In this document: one piece after another, positions 46,172 through 56,433 of the stretch
Numbering within the stretch: the stretch's first letter is position 1
Layout of the letters: each line of letters starts with the position of its first letter
Assembly (NCBI GenBank): GCA_022496805.1
Contig: CM040088.1
Span: 19,995,001 to 20,059,000, forward strand
Direction: 5' to 3'
Source: Pohlia nutans
Taxonomy: Eukaryota > Streptophyta > Bryopsida > Bryales > Mniaceae
DNA length: 64,000 nt
The notes under the pieces: model-generated
What the model was told of the DNA's origin: nothing
What the model saw: only the letters and a program-made list of their open reading frames with translations
Database searches by the model: none
Position numbers and translations under genes: made by a program

Positions 46172-46802
46172 CCTCCTCGCCCCCCTCCCTCCTCCCCCCC
46201 TCCCCCCTCCCCCCTCCCTCCTCCCCCCTCCCCCCTTCCTCCTCCCCCCCTCCCCCCTTCCTCCTCCCCCCCTCCCCCCTTCCTCCTCCCCCCCTCCCCC
46301 CTTCCTCCTCCCCCCCTCCCCCCTTCCTCCTCCCCCCCTCCCCCCCTCCCCCCTTCCCCCCTCCCCCCTTCCTCCTCCCCCCCTCCCCCCTTCCTCCTCC
46401 CCCCCTCCCCCCTTCCTCCTCCCCCCCTCCCCCCTTCCTCCTCCCCCCCTCCCCCCTTCCTCCTCCCCCCCTCCCCCCTTCCTCCTCCCCCCCTCCCCCC
46501 TTCCTCCTCCCCCCCTCCCCCCCTCCCCCCTCCTCCTCCCCCCCTCCTCCTCCCCCCCTCCCCCCCTCCCCCCTCCTCCTCCCCCCCTCCTCCTCCCCCC
46601 TCCCCCCTTCCTCCTCCCCCCCTCCCCCCTTCCTCCTCCCCCCCTCCCCCCCTCCCCCCCTCCCCCCCTCCTCCTCCCCCCCTCCCCCCTTCCTCCTCCC
46701 CCCCTCCCCCCTTCCTCCTCCCCCCCTCCCCCCCTCCTCCTCCCCCCCTCCCACCTTCCTCCTCCCCCCCTCCCCCCTTCCTCTTCCCCCCCTCCCCCCT
46801 TG
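46172..46802 (+). repeat. Polypyrimidine (C/T) minisatellite, about 21-bp unit
   Basis: About 630 bp of nearly pure pyrimidine on the plus strand. The core unit is about 21 nt (CCCCCCTCCCCCCTTCCTCC plus T) in around 25-30 copies with length variants. The minus strand is G-rich with many GGGGGG runs. Open frames in both strands (Pro/Ser-rich and Gly/Arg/Glu-rich) are products of the repeat, not genes. Confidence 0.95.
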
Positions 46803-47929
46803 GTAAACCGTAGCTTGTAAAAGCCCTCTCTTTCGAGAGTAACATGAATTCAAAAACCAATTATAACAATATGAGGACATCACCACACAAATAGAAAGAA
46901 AGTGAGATAGAAGATGTCGATTAGTCCTCATAAGCAACACACTACTACATGAGAGGAAAAAAAAACATCTCTTCAACAATAATTCAAACCAATTTACTAA
47001 GATTTGGTTTAATATTGGGAATCATATGTGACACCTTTTGCATGACATGTCAGGAGAAAAAAATGTAGAACCCTTCTAGACCCTATTATCTGAAAGTCTT
47101 AAAAAAAAGTAAGAAACAATGAAGAGTTGTCAAATCGGTGGAAGAGTGACCTTTGTATTGCTCGCTTTTGTGGTAAGGGCTTGAGAGTTGCAATATTCAA
47201 CAACCAAGGTAGTTTGACCAAATACTACCCATTGCTCCAATTCCATTCAAATGTAGACCTTCGAGTAATTTTAGAATCTATACATTAAGATAGGTTGTTT
47301 TTTTGCTTAGGGAAGTGACTATCGGAATTTTAAAAACCACGTGAGATAAAAAAATAGGACCAATTTAATTTGTTTAGGGTAAATTTTATAATTTTGTTAG
47401 ATCTACCATAGCATTGGAAATATGTCCCCTACATGATTATATGTAAAATAGGGTGGTAGATAATTCCTCCATTTTAGTAATCAGTAGAAAAAAATAGGGT
47501 CATAGACATAGGATCCTTCTAAAAGTGTATAATAGGATCGGTAGAATAATTATGGGTTTGACTACTTGGATGAAGAAGTGTGTAGTTTCTATCCAATTTG
47601 AATCAAGCGCGTTAGTATGGCGGGAAATGTCGTGGGATTTTTTTTGGGAAAGGAATGTGCTTGCTCCTCCACGGCCGTTGGGTTTTGCAATGGCGCTGAA
47701 TATGTGGAACCTTGTTGGATGCTTAGAACCTGACAGCCTCTACCGTCATCCTCAATCGCTTCCTACGATTGGTTTTGGTTTTGTCACAACCTCAATCCTC
47801 GATCATCAAGCTCATGCTTTTTTTGAGCATTTTTTAGGGTTTCTTTCATGCAGATTGATGTTGCAGAGTGGCCACTTCCTTTGCAATGTATACCGTGTGT
47901 ATTTGGTTTAGGGTTTAGCTTTCATGATT
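46803..47929. other. Intergenic, one unrecognised frame
   Basis: A 128-codon frame at 47525-47911 (plus strand) has a mixed amino-acid composition but no motif that I recognise and no clear start context. The rest is AT-rich. Confidence 0.3.
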
Positions 47930-48068
47930 CACTAATAGGATTTTGGTCCTTTACAACTGATCTTTTGGTACTTAAATGGTCCAAAACAACTTTTTTTTAA
48001 AGAATTGAGTCACAAAGGACCATTTAACCCAAAAGGACCAATTATAAAGGACCAAAATCCTACTAGTG
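47930..48068. mobile_element. CACTA-type foldback MITE
   Basis: 139 bp with ends CACTAATAGGATTTTGGTCC and GGACCAAAATCCTACTAGTG. Flanking triplets ATT and GTT are an imperfect target duplication. An inner block GGTCC/GGACC pairing continues the hairpin. Confidence 0.7.
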
Positions 48069-48469
48069 GTTTGTCTCTTCTTTGTTGGTTTTGTGATTAG
48101 GATTTCGCTCAAGTTTTGGTAGAGTGATTTCAAGGTAAGGCTTGTTTAGGGTTTGGGTAAGCATAGATGAAGCGTGGAGTTCGGTTTTGCAATGCTATAG
48201 TATTTCGTCCACTATTTGGTACTTGTACTATTTATAAAAAAAAATTGTGCCAAAAATTAGCCTCTCTAAACAATTACAAATAAATATAGGGTGCTAAAAA
48301 TACGTCAAAGTAGCTTTTTATCTACAAATAGAGAGGAAAAAATATTGAGAGGTGCATAAATATCCCCTTATTAAATATCCTATTATCACACGTGGTTACA
48401 AAACGTAAGGGGGTGTAATCGCCCCGAGTTTTTTTGTTTGTATTGTTTTGTTTTGTTTTGTTTGTTACG

Positions 48470-48765
48470 TCATTACAAACTTAGGAAGTTATGTTTTTAC
48501 AATGTTTTATGTATGTTGTTGAAATGAACATGGGTGATTACATTCGACATACATTTTACATATGTTTGTCGTAGAAAAATGTACGAAGGACATATTACAA
48601 ACATGTAAAATTTACATGATGTGTTTTTTCATGTTTGTAATATGTCATTCGTACGTTTATATACGATAAACATATGTAAAACATATTTTGAACGTAATCA
48701 CCCCTGTTCATCTCAACAACATACGTAACACATTGCAAAAACATGACTTGCCAAGTTTGTGATGG
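48470..48765. repeat. Foldback element, arms of about 135 bp
   Basis: The left arm (about 48470-48607) and right arm (about 48632-48765) are inverted copies: ATTACAAACATGTAAA, ATGTTTGTCGTA and GTGATTACATTCGACA-type words pair with their complements. The loop is about 24 nt. Arms have several mismatches. Confidence 0.65.
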
Positions 48766-50774
48766 TTGAGGTATCCCCAACCGTGTGCACGGAGTTTGTT
48801 TCATTGTGTTCGGACCTACGGTATGAAAGTTATGGATTTTTAATTGAATTTTGTCACAATAAATTGAATTAAATTACGAAAAATGGAATAAAGGAGTTTT
48901 TGATGTCATTTTTTGGCATCTTCAAGAAGCTCTTAACAAGGAAGGGTGCATTAAAGTTGTTTCGTAGCATTTTGACATACGGTATGAAAGTTATAGATTT
49001 TTAATCCAATTTCCTCACCAAAAAATAAATTAAATCAGGAATAAAGCAAAAGCAAAAGAAAACATACATGGAACATAGGGAACACATGGGAACATGGGGA
49101 ACACAAAAACGCATGAAAATACGGGGAACATTTGGATTAATGGCACAAGGCCACACTATTTAGAATTTACAGTTACAATACATGCCTTATTGTTTGGCCA
49201 CTTGGAAGTTAAGCTACAACCTCTCTAGATTCTCATTCTAGAGCATAATTGTGTCAGACTACCTTAATATAATAGTCTTTCTTTTTCTTTTCTTTTTTCA
49301 TTTAAAAGGAGCATCAAACAAGCTTCATGAAGAGGAGAAAGAACAAGAGCAACCAAATTGCCATGATTATTTATTTATTTATATAACTAATTTTACAAAA
49401 TAATAATTAGAAATTGATGATCAATCTCCTATTTTAAAATGCAGGTTGAATAAAAAGAAACTTACACGTCAGGAACTAACTCCTACTTTATTTTTGATGC
49501 ACTTCGGCCCATAATTATCTAAAAATACTCTTTCTCAAAGTAATGTTGAAATTTCACTTTGCTTTTTATGGATTCAATTAAGGAAAATTTTATGAATTCT
49601 TTTGAAACTAAATAATTATTGCAAGAGTTGTACCAATAATTGAAGCACACTTAACTCAATTGAATGTCCTAAGTGCAAGCCCCAGCATAAGTGAGCATCA
49701 AGAATATAGGTTGAAAAGAGATTGTATAGTTAACCAAAATACATTTAATGTTTTTTGAGTGATTATTGAATTTGACATATTTTTCTAAAACCCTACTTTT
49801 GTAGATGAAATAATTATTGAATATTGTAACCTGTAAATTATTTATGATTGTTAACGAAGTCATGTATCTTTGATTCTATCAAGAACCTTCAAATGCGTTC
49901 AAACTAATGTTTTCTAAATTTTGTTATATTTTTATGTCTTTTCTAAACTTGTTGATGGTTGTGTTTTTCAATGTCATTTGAGGTTGGATCTTAAATGATG
50001 TATATAAACATCTCAAGAGATATTGGAGTGCTTATGGCTTGGGAAAAAAATTAGCAAATTTGAAAAACTAAATCATTGTGATGCCTAATATAAAAATTTG
50101 TTCATTCACAAAAAAATACTACTAATTCGGTTGAATTTTTTTTCTTTTGTTTTTTTGTTTTTTTGTTTTTCAATTTGTATAGTAGGATAATAGAATGATT
50201 GTTGTTTTCTCATTAGAGCCAAAAATGATAATCAAATATGCCATCTTTGAAAAGGCTTTAAAGCCACATAAATAGTACCCTATCCACCAAATTTGGAATA
50301 TAGCTTTTTTTATATGAGTTAATTTCATGTGTGCCAAGTTTCATGGCCTAAAAATTTACAAAAATAGAATCATTGCAAATTTATTAATAAGTATGTTTTT
50401 TTAGTGTCATCAAGTTAATGTTGATGAAAATATGACATGTCATGCATCTAAATCTAATTTTCCATCATCCATAATCCTCTAACATAAGTACTCAAAAATA
50501 ACAGCCACATGTCAATATAAAGCTCCACACTTGTTTCATAACCATTTAAAAGTTCATGTTTGAAAATTGCACCATTCTGTATATATGTGTGTCTACTAGT
50601 AAATTTGCAACTTCATATTGACATGTGGTTGATATTTCTCAAAAGTACTTAATATGTTAATCCTTAAACATTTCATGGGGCTAGTAGATAAATTGTCGTG
50701 TAATTGGCATTTGCTACCAACAAGAAGCTCTGATTGGGATCTCAATATCTCACTAGAACCGCATTGATCTAATC
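48766..50774. other. AT-rich intergenic
   Basis: No gene. A small inverted pair (CCACATGTCAATAT at about 50504 and ATATTGACATGTGG at about 50613) marks a minor hairpin. A GGGAACA-rich patch is at 49073-49130. Confidence 0.35.
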
Positions 50775-51445
50775 AAGTCTAGTTTCATGGTATAATTATT
50801 TTTTACATTGAAGTAGTCAAATCATACAACAATAGAGCTTTTTATGACACACTATGTACCATAAAGTGCTACCACCATCAACACTTGTGACGAGCTTCAT
50901 ACAGAAGGACATGCTAGTAAAGAGAACTTCAAGGGTCTCCATATTGATATATTTGAATGGTAGTTGAACAATTTTGACCAATACCTCTTTCTTGTTTGAC
51001 CCCAAGTCATTTTGTCATGAACGTTTTTGTGTGGTTTCCAACATTCATTCTTGTAAGCCACAACGGGCTTCTATTTGGCTATTGAGTAAGTTGTAAAAAA
51101 CCAGATTACTCTCTTAGCAATTTCTCAAGCTTAATAGTAGGATTTGAAGGTCATCCCACTTGTTGTGAACAGACAAGTAGAATGTTTTTCCAATGCCTCA
51201 AAATCATACATGACAAGATGACTTGGGACCAAACAAGAAAGAAGTATTGATCAAAACCGTTCAATTACCATACAAATATATCTCTTTACTAGCATGTCTT
51301 TCAGTATGATGTCCGTCACAAGTTCTAATGATGGTAGCACTTCAATGTACATAGTGTATCATAAAAAGCTCTATTGTTGTATGATTTGACAACTTCAATG
51401 TAAAAAATTATCATGCCATAAAAATAGACTTGATTACCTTTCCAA
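50775..51445. repeat. Long inverted repeat with 180-bp spacer
   Basis: The arms at about 50775-51020 and 51205-51445 are inverted copies, e.g. CAATAGAGCTTTTTATGACA against TATCATAAAAAGCTCTATTG, and GACCCCAAGTCATTTTGTCA against TGACAAGATGACTTGGGACC. The spacer is unrelated. About ten percent differences by eye. No coding sequence. Confidence 0.7.
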
Positions 51446-51525
51446 CCCAATTTACGGTTTGCAATTCCATGGATTTTTTAACCTCTGGTGTCATTTCCAA
51501 ATTACAGGTATACTATTAACATCAA

Positions 51526-52143
51526 GAGAAATCTGGGGTCTCCAAAAGGCCCTGAGGTTTCTCACGAGCCAAAAATTTTGGGGTATGCCTGTCACTTTTT
51601 GAGGCTGGCACCAAAGGTGCCACGACGCTGCCAACACTGCGGGGAGAGTGGGTCGACCCAATCATTGTGAGGAAGCGCGTGTGTGTCTCAAGAGAGACGC
51701 TGTCGGGGTTGACAAGAATGCACCTGCGGCGCACAAAGCCCAAGCACTTCTGAATGCTGGCAGGAGCATTTGCATTTAAGGGTCACGCTTCAGTTCCAAC
51801 GAACTTACCGTTGTGCTAGTGAACTTCCTTCGTAAGTTCAATTCTAAGTGGGCTGACAAGAATCTAATCTTCCACTTAGTAACTCACCCTGTCAAGATCC
51901 TTCATTGCTAGTGCACAGCAGTAAATACAATGAAAGGGTCGTTCGCCAAACACTGTCGACACGTCGGTGCCAACAAGGCCCTCGGCTGTCCACACAGTTC
52001 GCTTCCAACAGCGTCAGTTCATACAATCAACTCTGCGGGCAACGACGGGAACTCACATTTCTACCATCGGAGGGGCGTTTGGGCAGACAAGCCACCTAAC
52101 CCGGGTTGTCTTACATGGCCTTTTGGAGACCCCAAATTTCCCC
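51526..52143. mobile_element. TIR element with GC-rich interior
   Basis: Inverted termini GAAATCTGGGGTCTCCAAAA (left) and TTTTGGAGACCCCAAATTTC (right) enclose about 620 bp that are clearly more GC-rich than the surroundings. The interior is not an inverted repeat and has only short frames. Target duplications are not clear. GC-rich filler may be captured host sequence; none was recognised. Confidence 0.55.
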
Positions 52144-53137
52144 TAATGTTTTTGCAACAGCCAGGGGGTGGACGAATGAGAGTTGCCTAGTATTGTACAG
52201 TCGGGTACAACATGCTTACGAATTTTTCAATCAATTTTCATTAGAAAGTTCAACAATTTTTAGGAAGCTCTAGCATGCTCAAAGATGAACCGATTTTGAA
52301 ACCACAAATTGCATTGGAATTGCAATGAAGCATGCTTCAACTTCATAATAAGTGAAAAAAGAATTATTTAAAATAAGACAACAATTTGGATTTCTTTTAT
52401 ACACTATCTATCATTTCATAGTGAACCTGTGGAAGATAGTCAAAGATTTTTTGCATTAAGGTAAAGAACAAGTAAGAAATCATACAAGTAGTTCAAGTGG
52501 TGTGGGATCAAGTATCTCTAAAGCAATTGTGAAGGTTCATTTTTAATATGTACCATTAAATACAAGTTGTAATTTTCACAAATGGTGGCAGCACTAAATG
52601 GTAGATAGTATATAGAAAACATCAGATTTTTTGTATGATTTTCAATTACATATGTGTATTTGTAATGATGATAAAGTAGACTTTAGTGTGATTCCAATGC
52701 AATTTACAATTTGAAATTCCGTTCATTTTTTAGCATACAGGGGCCTTCCAAAGTTCCCACAAATCTCAACTGGATCCAAAATTCGTAATCATCTTGTACC
52801 CGACTATACAACACATTAGAGTTAACTGAAACATCTTCCATCTAACCTCTTTTTTGAACTATACTAGGGTGGAACAATGTTTTGTCATAAATTGTTCCTT
52901 TGTGGGTCATGAACTTGGAGCTTTGATAGAAGGTGTGGGAACTATAGCAAGGTATAGAGAATAATGACAGGGCCTTTTTTTTATTGTTTAACAACTTAAC
53001 ATAAACTAGTTTTTGGTCTATTTTTGTTTCAATATGAATTCAACATGGGTGCAACATGAATTTGTCAAAATTTTCCTCTTTGGGCTATCTTTGGGCTAAC
53101 TTTTTGGATAACTCTATTGTACACTAAAACCTTTGTA
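52144..53137. other. Intergenic, no gene seen
   Basis: AT-rich sequence without recognisable genes or element ends. Confidence 0.3.
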
Positions 53138-53273
53138 TTAACCCTTAAACGTCAAGAGGGCCTGGGCGGGGCAGCCCGAAAGGAATCTAAATTTTGGAGG
53201 AGGAATTTATTTATTTTTATTTTTATTTTTTGGAAAAAACGGCTCTGCTGGCTCAATGAAAATGATCCCAATA
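53138..53273 (+). mobile_element. Fragment of a TTAA-type element
   Basis: TTAA 53138-53141 followed by CCCTTAAACGTCAAGAGGGC and a G-rich stretch. No right end was found before the next copy begins, so this is a truncated element. Confidence 0.4.
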
Positions 53274-53277
53274 TTAA

Positions 53278-53856
53278 CCCCTAAACGTCCCAGCGTCCAG
53301 TTTCTGGACGATGAACAGATTTCAACTCACACTACACTCACATTACTTCATGGATGAAACTCATTCAATTTTTTGAAAATACTTTATGAAGTTATTGTCC
53401 TATCTAACAGTTGGATTTGGTGTTACTAGCGTACATATTTTTTTTAGATTACAAATGTGGAAGTATGTCAAGCAGTTGACCAAGCCAAAATTGCATTGAC
53501 TTTAGTTCAAAAGTGAGCTTGCTAAAATGAGGTCATAAATTGAAGTAACACAAAATTTTCAAAAAATCACCATTTCAAGAGTATCTCATTCCAAATCCAT
53601 TCCAACAAATTTCACTCAAAAAATATCAATATTTTGTTTGTAATCAAATTTAGAAGGAAATTATAATTATAACTTTGAAATTTTATAATAAAATATCAGT
53701 GATGGCGTTGGTGAATCTAACCGTACGGATGGAACCTAAAATTCCATATCTACAACTTTCATTTGTATAACACTTCCGAAATATTCTTCTAAATAGCATT
53801 TTATAATGATTTTTCTCAAACTGTCAATTCTGGAGATACCCCGGGACGTTTAGGGG
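53278..53856 (+). mobile_element. TTAA-flanked MITE, hairpin type (copy P12)
   Basis: 579 bp between TTAA 53274-53277 and 53857-53860. Termini CCCCTAAACGTCCCAG and CCGGGACGTTTAGGGG are inverted for 14 bases. The hairpin CGTCCA-GTTTC-TGGACG is at 53294-53310, 16 nt from the TTAA. The interior relates to 30023-30589 and 13009-13574. Confidence 0.8.
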
Positions 53857-54252
53857 TTAATTCAGTTTTTTAAGTCTATAAATCCTTTGTTTTAATTTTT
53901 GTATGAAAATTGAATTAAACATAACTTCAGATATTATTTCAACTAAGAATTTCTATGAAACAATAATATTTAGATACTTTAATACCTTGAAATACTAAAT
54001 ACCGTTCCCAGAAGGCAAGGTCGGCAATCCCAGCCAAATATTTATTTATTTTGTCAAATTGATGCAAATATTCTTGAAAGTTTTGCAAATATTCTATAAG
54101 ATTTTCTTTTCCACCATAGATAAAATTATTTTTTTGAAAAGTAATTTCCTAAAAATTTGGGCATCTCTTTATATAATTATTTTTTGCCGACCGTGCCTTC
54201 TGGGTACAGCATAATTGACCATGCAATGAACTCACAAATGCAACAAACTTAA

Positions 54253-54792
54253 CCCTTTAAGGTCCCGATTCAACACTGTTTTCAAAGATTCGTTTTAAAA
54301 TGTTTGATAAAAAATTAAAATGGAGTTGATGTACAAAGCAAAGTTATAAATGTCAATGTGAAGGTAACATCTATACAGTCGGATTCATCATATTTATTAT
54401 TAATATTTTTTAATTAATTTTGCAAGGTTTTCTCTTGAAATTCAATTAAAAATCCATAATTAACATTAAAAATTTTAAAAATATTGTAATGAAATTGGAA
54501 TAACATGTACTACAAGATGGTATGGTTTTCACTATTTGATTCTTTTTATTATGGAAAATCATGTTTAAGGTCTCACTTTTTGAACTAAGAATGAAACTTG
54601 ACATAAACCACTTTTGCTATTTTTCAAAAACTCTCAATATCTTATCTTGAAGATCCGTACCGTACAAATGGTAACCGACTAGCACAAGAATTTAAATAAA
54701 AATTGAATGGATGAAAAACATCCCCTGCGTGGTGAAGGGACGCGTCCAGAATCATCCATCGTCCAGATTCTGGACGCAGGCACGTCTAAGGG
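54253..54792 (-). mobile_element. TTAA-flanked MITE, hairpin type, reverse (copy P13)
   Basis: 540 bp between TTAA 54249-54252 and 54793-54796. The hairpin is at the right end here: CGTCCA-GATTC-TGGACG at 54760-54776, again exactly 16 nt from the TTAA. Read in reverse the terminus is CCCTTAGACGTGCCTG. Confidence 0.75.
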
Positions 54793-55228
54793 TTAAACAA
54801 AATGTAATTATGACTGTCATTTAAGATTAGCTATAGATACATGTTATTGTGGCATATGTTCATATAACTATTGCAACCCATGCTCAAATTCCATGAGGAC
54901 TTCATGACAGCACCAAGAATACCAATGTCTGGGATAATTGGCCGAAAACAAAACCAAACTACTGCCTTACAAATAGACAAGAAATAAACATATACATATA
55001 TCACAAAGTGCACTCTCATCAGGAAACCATCACTGCAGTGTAACATGCTTTGCGTCCGGTAAGTCCTCAAGCTGTAACAGACAACACACATTTCCCTCCA
55101 TTGGTTAGTTCACATAATGATAATATTTCATAGTCCATAAGATAGAGAAGCAAGACAATTCTAGTTTTGTAAGAGTCATGCTTGGCAAATGAACAGTGAC
55201 ACACTAAAGACAAGCAAGCAAAATTCAT

Positions 55229-55453
55229 GGATCCACCGTTGGCCCAAGTAGAGCCTCATGTTATTTTAGCAGTTTTGAGTAGGTCCTATGTGGACTTCCT
55301 TTTGTTCAAATCTATTTGTTTTTTGCCCAATACATGCAATGTTCTTCATCGACTCCAATGATATAAAATTTGGTCCCATCTGAATTATATTTTTCACGAT
55401 ATGATTGATTGAATTTCTCATTTTAAAACCATGAATCCTTGGTGTTTTAGAGG
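55229..55453 (-). mobile_element. Short TTAA-type MITE, reverse copy
   Basis: Reverse-oriented relative of 8775-9005: AGTAGGTCCTATGTGGACTT, CAAATCTATTTGTTTTTTGC, ATACATGCAATGTTCTTCAT and AAAATTTGGTCCCATCTGAA occur in order. The right border is TTTTAGAGG then TTAA 55454-55457; the left end is eroded. Confidence 0.6.
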
Positions 55454-55912
55454 TTAACAGACTAATTGCATCAAGCCAAACAGCACACACGTCTTCATCA
55501 CATGACTCGTATTTATGTTAACCCCAGGGTTTAGTGCACAAGAGTTCTAAGAGACAGCGCACACTCCAATCTTGATGCTTCAAGAAATTTTAGGCACAAC
55601 TTTTTCATGGTAACACAAAAAAAACAGTGACATCTGCTTCTACAGACAATATTACGGGATTGTAATATATTCCATATATGGCTCAGAAATGATCTCATTC
55701 AACCCTAAAGACAACCCACTATTAGACATTAGAAACTATTTCTCGAACTTTTAGACAACATAATGAAGGCACTCTTCTCCATAATTCATGGGCAGGTCTC
55801 CCCATGTCAAAGTGTATAATATTATACAGAGACTTCACTATGACCATAGGAAGACCTCCCTATGAATTATAGAGAAAATTCGCTTTCTCCTGCAACAGTC
55901 TAGTTTTACTGA

Positions 55913-56395
55913 AATAACAATTGTTCCATGGTCAGTAGCAAAATGCAAACGCTTGCAACTGGTTAAAAAGCTTCAGGAGAAATATATATCCAAGGGACCG
56001 AATTGACCACCGAAAGGTGAAGATCTCTTCGAAGAGGAGAATTTCAAGAAGGGATACACATCATATGACTGGTTTCTGATTTGGCAGGCAATTTGAAGAA
56101 TGCATGTTGTAGTTGAAACATTTGTAATGTGTTTATAATTGTAATATTTTTTTATAACAATTGTTCCATGGTCAGCAGCAAAATGCAAACACTTGCAACT
56201 ACACTGAATGGCGTATTTAGTATCCCGGAACACTATTTCTCAACCCGGACCGCTTGCAACTACAGTAGTTAAAAACTTTCAGGATTTCAAGAAGGGACAC
56301 ATCATATGACTGTTTTTCTGATTTGGTAGGCAATTTAACGAATGCATGTTGTAGTTAAAACATTATGTAATATATTTGTTTGTATTCTTTTATAA
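55913..56395 (-). repeat. Tandem duplication 3' of the cystatin gene
   Basis: Copy 1 (about 55913-56152) and copy 2 (about 56153-56395) share ACAATTGTTCCATGGTCAG, AGCAAAATGCAAAC, TTTCAAGAAGGGA, CACATCATATGACTG, and GAATGCATGTTGTAGTT. It lies just past the last cystatin coding segment and may include its 3' UTR. Confidence 0.7.
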
Positions 56396-56433
56396 TATAT
56401 GTTCATAACATGTTGTAATAATATGATTTTTAT

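Noticed and set aside
46125..46979. Long Gly/Arg/Glu-rich (minus) and Pro/Ser-rich (plus) open frames
   Set aside because: They are translations of the polypyrimidine minisatellite, open in several frames because the unit length is a multiple of three and has no stop words.
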